A stretch of DNA of 64,000 nucleotides from Bacteroidaceae bacterium (GTDB lineage Bacteria > Bacteroidota > Bacteroidia > Bacteroidales > Bacteroidaceae). The stretch spans positions 26,608-90,607 of the forward strand of contig JAKSLL010000006.1 of assembly GCA_024401215.1 (NCBI GenBank), given 5' to 3'. Both the position numbers and the translations under genes were made by a program. Each line of letters begins with the position of its first letter. Position 1 is the first letter of the stretch. Below, piece by piece: positions 25,395 through 32,869 of this stretch. The notes under the pieces are model-generated. The model did no database searches and was not told where the DNA came from. It worked only from the letters and a program-made list of their open reading frames with translations.

Positions 25395-25408
25395 ATTAGT
25401 ATCCAAAG

Positions 25409-25783
25409 ATGGTAAACAAAAGCTACGTTACTGCTGATCCCGCTTTGTATTCCTTGCTCCACGAGTGGGCGAGAGAGAACAAAAAACATCAAACAGAAGC
25501 AGAATGTGTCCTTTGGGAGCATTTATGAGCGAAACGTCTGGGCAAGAAATTTAACAGACAGCATGTAATTGAGCAGTATATTCTAGATTTTGTGTGTCTT
25601 GAAGAAAAGCTTGTTATTGAGGTTGATGGTGGTTATCATTCTCAACCACAGCAAAAGATGTTAGACAAACAGCGTTCAGAGCATCTCGAAGCGATGGGAT
25701 TTACAGTCATTCGCTTTGACAATGACAAGATAATGGAAGAAATAGATAAGGTTTTAAAAGAAATTTGTAGATATATTTTCTGA
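25409..25783 (+). pseudogene. DUF559 endonuclease-like protein, one in-frame stop
   Basis: A single frame of 125 codons encodes a DUF559 protein (Vsr/restriction-endonuclease-like fold). Codon 40 is TGA (25526-25528), where relatives have Arg in the motif LW-x-x-LR-x-x-x-LG. Before the stop, residues include TEAECVLWEHL. After it the frame continues AKRLGKKFNRQHVIEQYILDF, with catalytic-type LVIEVDGGYH and a C-terminus VIRFDNDKIMEEID. Everything except the stop is intact, so inactivation looks recent (CGA to TGA would suffice). Function in DNA transactions is inferred from the fold. It is enclosed by inverted repeats at the ilvD/ilvB junction. Confidence 0.85.
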
Positions 25784-25784
25784 A

Positions 25785-27566
25785 ATGAATAAAGATAGTA
25801 ATATGACACCCGATAACACTGTATCAGCGTCTATTGATAATGTGTCTTCCAACTCCTCCCCTCGGGGAGGCCGGGAGGGGGTCATTACCGGTGCAGAAGC
25901 ACTGATGCGCGCATTGGAGCATGAAGGTGTGGATGTCCTCTTCGGATATCCTGGTGGTTCCATCATGCCTACATACGATGCGCTCTACGATCATAAGCAG
26001 TCTCTCAATCATATTCTTGTTCGTCACGAACAGGGTGCAGTACACGCTGCTCAGGGCTATGCTCGTGTCAGCGGAAAGGTGGGTTGTGCCATTGTTACAA
26101 GTGGTCCTGGTGCAACAAATACAATCACAGGTATTGCTGACGCTATGATAGACTCAACACCTATGGTTGTCATTTGCGGTCAGGTGGGTGTTGCTATGCT
26201 TGGCACAGATGCTTTCCAGGAGGTTGATGTCGTTGGCGTTACACAGCCTATATCAAAGTGGAGCTACCAGATTCGTCGTGCGGAGGATGTTGCTTGGGCT
26301 GTGGCTCGTGCTTTCTATGTGGCAAAGAGTGGCCGTCCGGGTCCTGTTGTTCTTGACTTTGCTAAGAATGCTCAGACAGGAATGGTGGATTTTGAACCAG
26401 CAAAGGTGGATTTCATCCGCAGCTATAACCCATATCCAAATGTAAAGCAGGATGTTGTTGAGGCTGCAGCTAAGATGATTAACAACAGCGTCAAGCCATT
26501 TGCTTTGCTTGGTCAAGGTGTGGAACTTGCTGGCGCTCGTGAAGAGGTTCAGGCTTTCTTGGAAAAGGCACAGATTCCTTTTGGCACTACATTCCTCGGA
26601 CTTAGTGATATGCCTTCTGACCATAGTCTCAACAAGGGTATTCTTGGAATGCATGGAAATTTGGGACCAAACGTGATGACAAACAAGTGCGACCTCTTGA
26701 TTGCTATCGGTATGCGTTTTGATGACCGTGTGACAGGTAACCTTGCAACTTATGCAAAGCAGGCAAAGATTATACATTTTGATATTGATGCTTCTGAGTT
26801 CAACAAGAACGTGAAGATTGACCTTGCTGTACATGGCGACTGCAAAGCAACAATTCCTGCTGTTACTGCGCTTCTTGATGAGGCAAAGCATGATGCATGG
26901 ATTGAAGGATTTAAGCCTTACGAGGAGAAAGAGTTTAATAAGGTGATAGATAAGGCAATCAATCCTGCTGATGGTCCTCTCCTTATGGGAGAGGTTGTTC
27001 GCAAGGTGAGTGAAGCAGCTAACAATGAGGCAATCATGGTTACTGATGTCGGTCAGAATCAGCTCTTTGCGTGTCGTTACTTTAAGTTCACAAAGCCACG
27101 CTCTGTAGTGACATCTGGTGGACTTGGCACTATGGGCTTCGGACTTCCTGCAGGCATTGGTGCTACCTTTGGCGCTCCTGACCGTACTGTGTGCGTGTTC
27201 TGTGGCGACGGTGGTCTGCAGATGACAATTCAGGAACTTGGAACAATAATGGAGCAGGGTGCGCCTGTCAAGATAATACTCTTGAACAATAACTTCCTCG
27301 GTAATGTTCGTCAGTGGCAGGAGATGTTCTTCAGCCATCGCTATTCTTTCACTCCGATGACAAATCCTGATTATGAGCTTATTGCCAAAGGATATGGAAT
27401 ACCATCAAAGACAGTCATTGAGCGCAAGGATCTTGATGCCGCTATTCAGGAGATGCTCAGCACACCTGGACCTTATCTCTTGCAATGCGCAATCAAGGAA
27501 GAAGACAATGTGCTTCCAATGACACCTCCAGGTGCAAACATCGACGAAATGCTTCTTGAAGTATGA
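25785..27566 (+). CDS. ilvB: Acetolactate synthase, large catalytic subunit
   Basis: This TPP-dependent enzyme condenses pyruvate to acetolactate or, with 2-ketobutyrate, to acetohydroxybutyrate. The 593-aa protein has the pyrimidine-binding domain (ALEHEGVDVLFGYPGGS, catalytic Glu in HEQGAVHAAQGYAR), a central FAD domain, and the pyrophosphate domain with the Mg/TPP motif GDGGLQMTIQELGTI...NNN. The family core begins at residue ~34 (ITGAEALMRAL). The first 33 residues are an atypical extension partly encoded by the right arm of the DUF559 unit. The stop overlaps ATGA of a short upstream extension to ilvN. Confidence 0.96.
   Translation: MNKDSNMTPDNTVSASIDNVSSNSSPRGGREGVITGAEALMRALEHEGVDVLFGYPGGSIMPTYDALYDHKQSLNHILVRHEQGAVHAAQGYARVSGKVGCAIVTSGPGATNTITGIADAMIDSTPMVVICGQVGVAMLGTDAFQEVDVVGVTQPISKWSYQIRRAEDVAWAVARAFYVAKSGRPGPVVLDFAKNAQTGMVDFEPAKVDFIRSYNPYPNVKQDVVEAAAKMINNSVKPFALLGQGVELAGAREEVQAFLEKAQIPFGTTFLGLSDMPSDHSLNKGILGMHGNLGPNVMTNKCDLLIAIGMRFDDRVTGNLATYAKQAKIIHFDIDASEFNKNVKIDLAVHGDCKATIPAVTALLDEAKHDAWIEGFKPYEEKEFNKVIDKAINPADGPLLMGEVVRKVSEAANNEAIMVTDVGQNQLFACRYFKFTKPRSVVTSGGLGTMGFGLPAGIGATFGAPDRTVCVFCGDGGLQMTIQELGTIMEQGAPVKIILLNNNFLGNVRQWQEMFFSHRYSFTPMTNPDYELIAKGYGIPSKTVIERKDLDAAIQEMLSTPGPYLLQCAIKEEDNVLPMTPPGANIDEMLLEV
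25853..25885 (-). repeat. Right 33-bp inverted repeat, inside ilvB
   Basis: This is the reverse complement of 25312-25344 with one mismatch. In the ilvB frame it encodes residues about 23-34 (SSPRGGREGV), so a mobile-element end forms part of the annotated protein. Confidence 0.85.
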
Positions 27567-27685
27567 AACGAACTAAACGAACTTTCGGAGGACAATGTGG
27601 CGAATGCACATCATGCGGAAAATGCGACAGAGTGCTGAATCGCGACAAGGCTCCAGCCCGAGAAATAATAAAAGAAACTCCCGTA

Positions 27686-28243
27686 ATGGAACAAGATAAA
27701 GAAATAAAATTATACACATTCCTCATTTACTCAGAGAATATAGCAGGACTTCTCTCTCAGATTTCCGCTGTGTTTACTCGTCGTCAGGTAAATATCGAGT
27801 CACTCAATGTATGTGCAAGCAGCACTCCGGGCGTTCATAAGTACACGGTAACTGCAAATTGCGATGAAGAGATGGCAATGATGCTTGTCAAGCAGATGGA
27901 GAAGAAGATTGATGTGCTTCAGGCATTCTATTTTACTGATGATGAGATATTCATCAATGAAACATGTCTGCTGAAGGTGAGCACGCCAGTTATGCTTGAT
28001 GATCATAACATAAGCCGCATTGTGCGTATGTTCAACGCTCGTATCGTTGAGGTCAATCCTACATTCGCAACAATAGAGAAGACAGGAATGACATCCGACA
28101 TTCTTGCTCTCTTCGACAGCCTTAATGCAATCCCGGGCTGTGTGCTTCAGTTCGTACGTTCTGGTAGGATAGCAGTCACAAAGTCAAAGATTGAACGACT
28201 TGACAACTATCTTGCGCAGCGAGAGAAGGAGAGACAGGGGTAG
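27686..28243 (+). CDS. ilvN: Acetolactate synthase, small regulatory subunit
   Basis: The regulatory partner of IlvB. Residues ~8-80 form an ACT domain (YTFLIYSENIAGLLSQISAVF, which binds feedback valine in relatives), followed by a second ferredoxin-fold domain (~85-165). The 185-aa product from ATG 27686 matches the family length and start. An upstream in-frame ATG at 27563 overlaps the ilvB stop (ATGA) and would add 41 residues with a CX2CX2CX2C motif. I cannot exclude that form. ilvC follows after 135 bases. Confidence 0.92.
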   Translation: MEQDKEIKLYTFLIYSENIAGLLSQISAVFTRRQVNIESLNVCASSTPGVHKYTVTANCDEEMAMMLVKQMEKKIDVLQAFYFTDDEIFINETCLLKVSTPVMLDDHNISRIVRMFNARIVEVNPTFATIEKTGMTSDILALFDSLNAIPGCVLQFVRSGRIAVTKSKIERLDNYLAQREKERQG

Positions 28244-28245
28244 GG

Positions 28246-28259
28246 CTGCAAGCTTGCAG
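28246..28259. repeat. Perfect palindrome after ilvN
   Basis: CTGCAAGCTTGCAG is a perfect 14-base palindrome three bases after the ilvN stop, in the 135-base ilvN-ilvC gap. Confidence 0.6.
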
Positions 28260-28345
28260 TTTCTGTCTTAATCTATGGCTGCAGCTTTTCAGCAGCATCT
28301 GTAGTACATAACATGTGAATTAATAATATACATTATATTAAACCC

Positions 28346-28361
28346 GCAGAGCATGCTCTGC
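28346..28361. repeat. Perfect palindrome before ilvC
   Basis: GCAGAGCATGCTCTGC is a perfect 16-base palindrome 17 bases upstream of the ilvC ATG, a position where it could act as an operator or an mRNA structure affecting translation. Confidence 0.6.
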
Positions 28362-28378
28362 ATAATACAAAAATCAAA

Positions 28379-29422
28379 ATGGCAAAAATGAATTTTGGTG
28401 GCGTTATCGAAGAGGTAATGACACGTGAAGAATTCCCACTCGACAAGGCTCGTGAAATCCTTAAGGACGAGACTATCGCAGTTATCGGTTATGGTGTTCA
28501 GGGTCCTGGTCAGGCTTGTAACCTCCGTGACAACGGTTTCAACGTAATCGTTGGTCAGCGTCAGGGCAAGACTTTTGAGAAGGCTATCGCTGACGGTTGG
28601 GTACCAGGTGAGACTCTCTTCTCTATCGAAGAGGCAGCTGACAAGGCTACAATCGTAATGTGTCTCCTCTCAGACGCAGCAGTAATGTCTGTATGGCCTA
28701 CACTCCAGAAGTACCTCACTCCTGGTAAGGCTCTTTACTTCTCTCACGGTTTCGCAATCACTTGGTCAGACCGCACAGGTTGTGTTCCTGCTAAGGACAT
28801 CGACGTTATCATGGTTGCTCCTAAGGGTTCAGGTACATCACTCCGTACTATGTTCCTCGAGGGTCGTGGTCTTAACTCTTCATACGCAGTTTACAACGAT
28901 GCTACAGGCAAGGCTCTCGATCGTACTCTTGCTCTCGGTATCGGTATCGGTTCTGGTTACATGTTCGAGACTACATTCCAGCGTGAGGCAACTTCTGACC
29001 TCACAGGTGAGCGTGGTTCTCTCATGGGTGCTATCCAGGGTCTCCTCCTCGCTCAGTATGAGGTGCTCCGTGAGAACGGTCACACTCCATCTGAGGCATT
29101 CAACGAGACAGTTGAGGAGCTCACTCAGTCACTCATGCCACTCTTCGCTCAGAAGGGTATGGACTGGATGTACGCTAACTGCTCTACAACAGCACAGCGT
29201 GGTGCTCTCGACTGGATGGGCCCATTCCACGATGCTTGCAAGCCAGTTGTTGAGAAGCTTTACAACTCTGTTAAGACTGGTAACGAGGCTCAGATTTCTA
29301 TCGATGCAAACTCTAAGCCTGACTACCGCGTAGGTCTTGAGAAGGAGCTTAAGGCTCTCCGTGAGTCTGAGATGTGGCGCACAGCTGAGGTTGTTCGTCA
29401 GCTCCGTCCAGAGAACAACTAA
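28379..29422 (+). CDS. ilvC: Ketol-acid reductoisomerase
   Basis: IlvC isomerises and reduces acetolactate or acetohydroxybutyrate to the dihydroxy acids used by IlvD. The 347-aa protein has the Rossmann motif GYGVQGPGQ (about 38-46), the cofactor-specificity loop GQRQGKT, and the knotted C-terminal domain with the Mg ligands in ATSDLTGERGSLMG and NETVEELTQ. Codon use is unusually uniform (CTC, GGT, TCA favoured), suggesting high expression. It ends with a clear terminator. Confidence 0.97.
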   Translation: MAKMNFGGVIEEVMTREEFPLDKAREILKDETIAVIGYGVQGPGQACNLRDNGFNVIVGQRQGKTFEKAIADGWVPGETLFSIEEAADKATIVMCLLSDAAVMSVWPTLQKYLTPGKALYFSHGFAITWSDRTGCVPAKDIDVIMVAPKGSGTSLRTMFLEGRGLNSSYAVYNDATGKALDRTLALGIGIGSGYMFETTFQREATSDLTGERGSLMGAIQGLLLAQYEVLRENGHTPSEAFNETVEELTQSLMPLFAQKGMDWMYANCSTTAQRGALDWMGPFHDACKPVVEKLYNSVKTGNEAQISIDANSKPDYRVGLEKELKALRESEMWRTAEVVRQLRPENN

Positions 29423-29446
29423 TAGATTGTTCTAAATACAAATACC

Positions 29447-29479
29447 TTATCCCCAGAAGTCTTTGATTTCTGGGGATAA
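29447..29479 (+). terminator. Intrinsic terminator after ilvC
   Basis: TTATCCCCAGAA (29447-29458) pairs perfectly with 29468-29479, followed by CTATTTTAAATT. It closes the ilv genes. Confidence 0.8.
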
Positions 29480-29611
29480 CTATTTTAAATTCTTATCTCT
29501 TAATCCATACTTGTTACCCCTTTATTGTATTGTGAAATGTTAAAAAATGCAAGTTGTTAATAGCCTTTATGTGCAAAATGAGTACTAAAAATCATCTTTT
29601 CTATCATTTTG

Positions 29612-29643
29612 TTTGTATAACAATGTTAATTTGTGTAATTTTG
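29612..29643 (+). promoter_or_regulatory. Promoter of the WecG-family gene
   Basis: TTTG (29612-29615), a 20-base spacer and TAATTTTG (29636-29643) match the consensus. Confidence 0.7.
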
Positions 29644-29756
29644 CACAAGAATTATTGGTGTTAGTTTTTCATTCCTGTTTTCTAAAAGTTATTATTGAAG
29701 ATAATTCCTAATATTAGAGGATGGTTTAGTTTTAACTTATTACTGCTATTATATAG

Positions 29757-30557
29757 ATGATATCTATCCGTGTACTAGATTTGTTGGAGAGCAAAAGCAA
29801 ACTGACAACATTACCAGAGGGGAAACTCCTCATAAATACGATTAATGCATATTCATACAACAATGCTCGACATGATGAATTGTTTGAAGAAGCATTGATG
29901 AAAGGTGATGTGCTTATACCTGACGGCATAAGCATAGTACATGCGTGTCGTTTTTTGCATTATGTTAAGACAAGGCCAAAAGAGAGAATTGCAGGTTGGG
30001 ATTTGTTCGCTTTTGAAATGAAGAAATTGAATGGTGCCGTATATGACGCAACTCAAACAGAATCAGATAATGAGATGCCATTCTGGAAGAAGATGAACCC
30101 CGACAGACAAAAGCCTGTTGTCATGTTCATAGGCTCAAGTAAGAGAGTGTTAGACTCTATCGTTGAGAATGCAGCATATTTCTATCCTAATCTTGAGGTT
30201 AAGACTTATTCTCCTCCTTTCAAACCGATATTCACTGTTGAGGATAACCGAAATATTGTTAATGCAATAAATGCTATTGATCCTGACCTCTTATGGATAG
30301 GAATGACAGCACCAAAGCAGGAAAAATGGACATATTCTCAATGGGACAAACTCAACATACATTGTCATGTAGGAACAATAGGCGCTGTCTTTGACTTCTT
30401 TGCAGGCACTCGTAAACGTGCGCCGAAAGTTATGCAGAAGACAGGTTTTGAATGGCTGTACCGACTTTTAAGCGAGCCAAAACGTATGTGGCGTAGATAT
30501 ATAATAGGTAATGTTGAGTTTGTCATATATATTTTGCGTGAGAAGCTTGGATTTTAA
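29757..30557 (+). CDS. WecG/TagA/CpsF family glycosyltransferase
   Basis: A 266-aa membrane-surface transferase of the GT26 family, which typically adds a second sugar (such as ManNAc-derived residues) to a lipid-linked GlcNAc. Family motifs are present: NTINAYSYNNA (about 28-38), LIPDGISIVHA, the WIGMTAPKQEKW motif and VGTIGAVFDFFAGTRKRAP. The C-terminus is amphipathic and basic (KRMWRRYIIGN), as in membrane-docked relatives. It lies 11 kb from the polysaccharide locus, which lacks such an enzyme. It is cotranscribed with the next gene (21-base gap). Confidence 0.92.
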   Translation: MISIRVLDLLESKSKLTTLPEGKLLINTINAYSYNNARHDELFEEALMKGDVLIPDGISIVHACRFLHYVKTRPKERIAGWDLFAFEMKKLNGAVYDATQTESDNEMPFWKKMNPDRQKPVVMFIGSSKRVLDSIVENAAYFYPNLEVKTYSPPFKPIFTVEDNRNIVNAINAIDPDLLWIGMTAPKQEKWTYSQWDKLNIHCHVGTIGAVFDFFAGTRKRAPKVMQKTGFEWLYRLLSEPKRMWRRYIIGNVEFVIYILREKLGF

Positions 30558-30578
30558 TGTGGTTACGAAAAGGGTACA

Positions 30579-31721
30579 ATGTCAAACGAACTACTTGAAT
30601 TATTGCAGATTTCACTTGGAAACAAAGAGCATTTCTCTTCCCCAGTAAAAGAGGAAGGGTGGCGTGCTCTGTATGAGGAGTCGTTATTGTATTCTGTAGT
30701 AGGTATTGCTTATGTTGGCATGTTAAGACTGCATGCCGCATCGTGTGCAGATGTAAGCTATGTGCCTCATTCCAAACAGCTGCTTGTTGAATGGTCTGTT
30801 CAGGTAAATGCCATACGTGAGGGCAATCGTATAGCAGACTGGCAGAGCTGTAAGGTGTTGAAGAGCTTCAAGAAGAAAGGCTTTGATGGATGCCTTTTAA
30901 AAGGTCAGGGCAATGCGCTTATGTATGACATTGCTGTCATTGGTGGAGAGCATGTGAATCTTGGCGAATATCGTACAAGCGGCGATATAGATGTGTGGAT
31001 AGGTGGCTCTCATGGATCAGTATATGAGTATGTTAAAAGCGTATGTCAGCCAAGCGCAATGATGTATAACCATACAGATTTCCCCGTTAGAGATGATATG
31101 GACATAGAAGTTCATATACGTCCTACATATATGAACAATCCTATACATAACAGCAGGCTTCAGCGATGGTACTCAGAGCGTGAGTTCGTTCAGATCAATA
31201 ACATTAGTTCTTTGGGTGATGGTGAATGTGCCATTCCTGAAGTATCGTTCAATGCCGTCTATCAGCTGTCGCATCTTTACAAACATCTGTTCACTACAGG
31301 CATATCCCTTCGTCAGCTTGTCGATTACTATTTTGTGCTTAAAAGGCTGTCAGAGCAAGATTCCGAATCACGCATTGAAGTGATGCGTGTGATAAAAAAT
31401 GTTGGAATGGCAGATTTCGCTGCCGCGGTAATGTGGATTATGACGCATTTCTTTGCAATGCCCGAGTCTTTCATGCTTTGCAAGCCAGATGAAGTGAGGG
31501 GGACTATGCTTATCGAAGAAATGGAGAGGACAAACGCCGACCTTCTTGCTGGCATTGGTGTAGGAGAAGATACAGGCAGAAACTATTGGCGAAGAGTTGC
31601 CAGTGAACAGAAGCGCAACTGGCGACTCCTCGCATATTATCCGTCAGAAGTATTATGCAAGCCTGTCTTTGCGGTGTTCCATTTCTTCTGGCGCAAACTA
31701 AACCTTGTCAGTCGTGAATGA
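30579..31721 (+). CDS. Nucleotidyltransferase-fold family protein (NTP_transf_5)
   Basis: A 380-aa protein with the polymerase-beta-like motifs of the NTP_transf_5 family. These are LLKGQGNALMYD (about 107-118), the metal-binding TSGDIDVWIG (about 131-140, GD-x-D) and the third acidic residue in MDIEVHIRP. The C-terminal half is helical. Members are common next to surface-glycan genes in Bacteroidetes; substrate and reaction are not established. Its last 24 bases overlap the convergent oxidoreductase gene. Confidence 0.85.
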   Translation: MSNELLELLQISLGNKEHFSSPVKEEGWRALYEESLLYSVVGIAYVGMLRLHAASCADVSYVPHSKQLLVEWSVQVNAIREGNRIADWQSCKVLKSFKKKGFDGCLLKGQGNALMYDIAVIGGEHVNLGEYRTSGDIDVWIGGSHGSVYEYVKSVCQPSAMMYNHTDFPVRDDMDIEVHIRPTYMNNPIHNSRLQRWYSEREFVQINNISSLGDGECAIPEVSFNAVYQLSHLYKHLFTTGISLRQLVDYYFVLKRLSEQDSESRIEVMRVIKNVGMADFAAAVMWIMTHFFAMPESFMLCKPDEVRGTMLIEEMERTNADLLAGIGVGEDTGRNYWRRVASEQKRNWRLLAYYPSEVLCKPVFAVFHFFWRKLNLVSRE

Positions 31722-32702
31722 TGCGTCGTCCATAGGGTAGTGTACACCCCATTCTTTGCGCAGCGCATCCATCTGTCGCATTATTGACAGCGTCTCTTCG
31801 TGAGGCATCATTGGTGATTCCAATAATCTCTCCTCTAAACATCGCTTGCATTCAAGTACTTGATATTCATATCCATTTACCATGTCTGCAGGACGTTCGA
31901 CGCGTTCAACGAGTTCGTAGTTACGCCATACTTCGATAAGCTCCGGACAGTTCACATTGTCCACACGGATGTAGCCGTCAGTACCGCAGATTATGCCTTG
32001 TCGGTCATTCAGGGTGAGGCATCCTGCCTGCAGATTTGCCATACGTCCGTCGGCATAGCTGAGCGAAATGCTTTCCATCATATCCATGCCCGTCTCTCCT
32101 AAATGACAGTTTGTGACTGTGCGAGCGATATCCGTGCCGAAATACATCCGTGCGAAATTCAGCACATAGACACCAAGGTCAAGCAATGCGCCGCCACAAA
32201 GTTCTGGTCTTATGATGCGTTCCTTATTTTCCATCATATAGCAGAGTGTTGCAGTAAGGATGCGTGGCTCGCCGATAATTCCGCTGTTCATCAATTCTTT
32301 CACCTTATGTGACAATGGCATGTAGCGTGTCCAGATAGCCTCGGTTATGAACACATTGCGTTCGTGAGCCATCCTTATCAGTTCTTCAGCCTCGCGTTCG
32401 TTAGCTGTGAACGCCTTTTCTACAAGCACAGCCTTGCCATGTTCTATAGCTAATTTGGCATGCTGATAATGATGCGAATGAGGAGTAGCTACATACACGA
32501 GATCCACGTCATTGTCACAAACGAGTGCTTCATAGCTTCCGTAAGCCTTCTTGATTCCATAAGCAGCAGCAAACTCCTTGGCCTTAGTTTCTGAACGAGA
32601 TGCTATTGCTATGACTTCCGCATTGCTTAGAGGTGCTAAAGCCTCTGCCATCTTATTGGCAATCCATCCTGCGCCAATAATACCTACCTTGATCTTTTCC
32701 AT
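31698..32702 (-). CDS. Gfo/Idh/MocA family oxidoreductase
   Basis: A 334-aa NAD(P)-dependent dehydrogenase of sugar or sugar-like substrates. The Rossmann motif is VGIIGAGWIANKMAEAL (about 5-21). The catalytic Lys motif reads VEKAFTAN (variant of EKP), and the C-terminal alpha/beta domain is complete. The substrate cannot be assigned. It is downstream of the CobW-type GTPase on the same strand, separated by a dispersed repeat. Confidence 0.9.
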   Translation of the reverse strand: MEKIKVGIIGAGWIANKMAEALAPLSNAEVIAIASRSETKAKEFAAAYGIKKAYGSYEALVCDNDVDLVYVATPHSHHYQHAKLAIEHGKAVLVEKAFTANEREAEELIRMAHERNVFITEAIWTRYMPLSHKVKELMNSGIIGEPRILTATLCYMMENKERIIRPELCGGALLDLGVYVLNFARMYFGTDIARTVTNCHLGETGMDMMESISLSYADGRMANLQAGCLTLNDRQGIICGTDGYIRVDNVNCPELIEVWRNYELVERVERPADMVNGYEYQVLECKRCLEERLLESPMMPHEETLSIMRQMDALRKEWGVHYPMDDASFTTDKV

Positions 32703-32714
32703 AGTTGATTATAC

Positions 32715-32862
32715 TTTCGCTTTGGGGTAGTTAAAGAGGAGTTATCGCTTCGCTTGGAGTTAAAGGGACATTTGCTATGTCGGACATTTGTCACTTTAAC
32801 TACCCTTTAACTTCTCTTTAACTGCCCATTAACTCCACAACAAGTGGAGCGAAACTTGTATA
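32715..32862 (-). repeat. Dispersed ~140-bp repeat, copy 2
   Basis: Reverse-oriented copy, starting 8 bases after the stop of the minus-strand GTPase gene. It is closest to copy 3: ACAAGTTTCG, CTCCACTTGTTGTGGAG, GTTAAAGGGTAGTTAAAG, GACAAATGTCCG and AGCGAAGCGATAACTCCTC are shared in order. Confidence 0.85.
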
Positions 32863-32869
32863 GTTTATA

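Larger units (their letters stand above)
29423..29756. other. Intergenic region, 334 bases
   Basis: No gene. It contains the ilvC terminator (29447-29479) and a consensus promoter (29612-29643), leaving a ~107-base AU-rich leader before the WecG-family gene. Confidence 0.65.

Noticed and set aside
25592-25783. Separate 63-aa DUF559-like gene
   Set aside because: It is in the same frame as 25409-25525 with one TGA between, so it is the rear of a single broken gene.
26253-27338. 361-aa open frame antisense to ilvB
   Set aside because: It lies wholly opposite a strongly conserved enzyme gene, and its translation shows no domain or coherent composition.
28782-29333. 183-aa open frame inside ilvC
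   Set aside because: It arises from the strong codon bias of ilvC in another frame (Ser/Leu/Arg-rich), with no domain.
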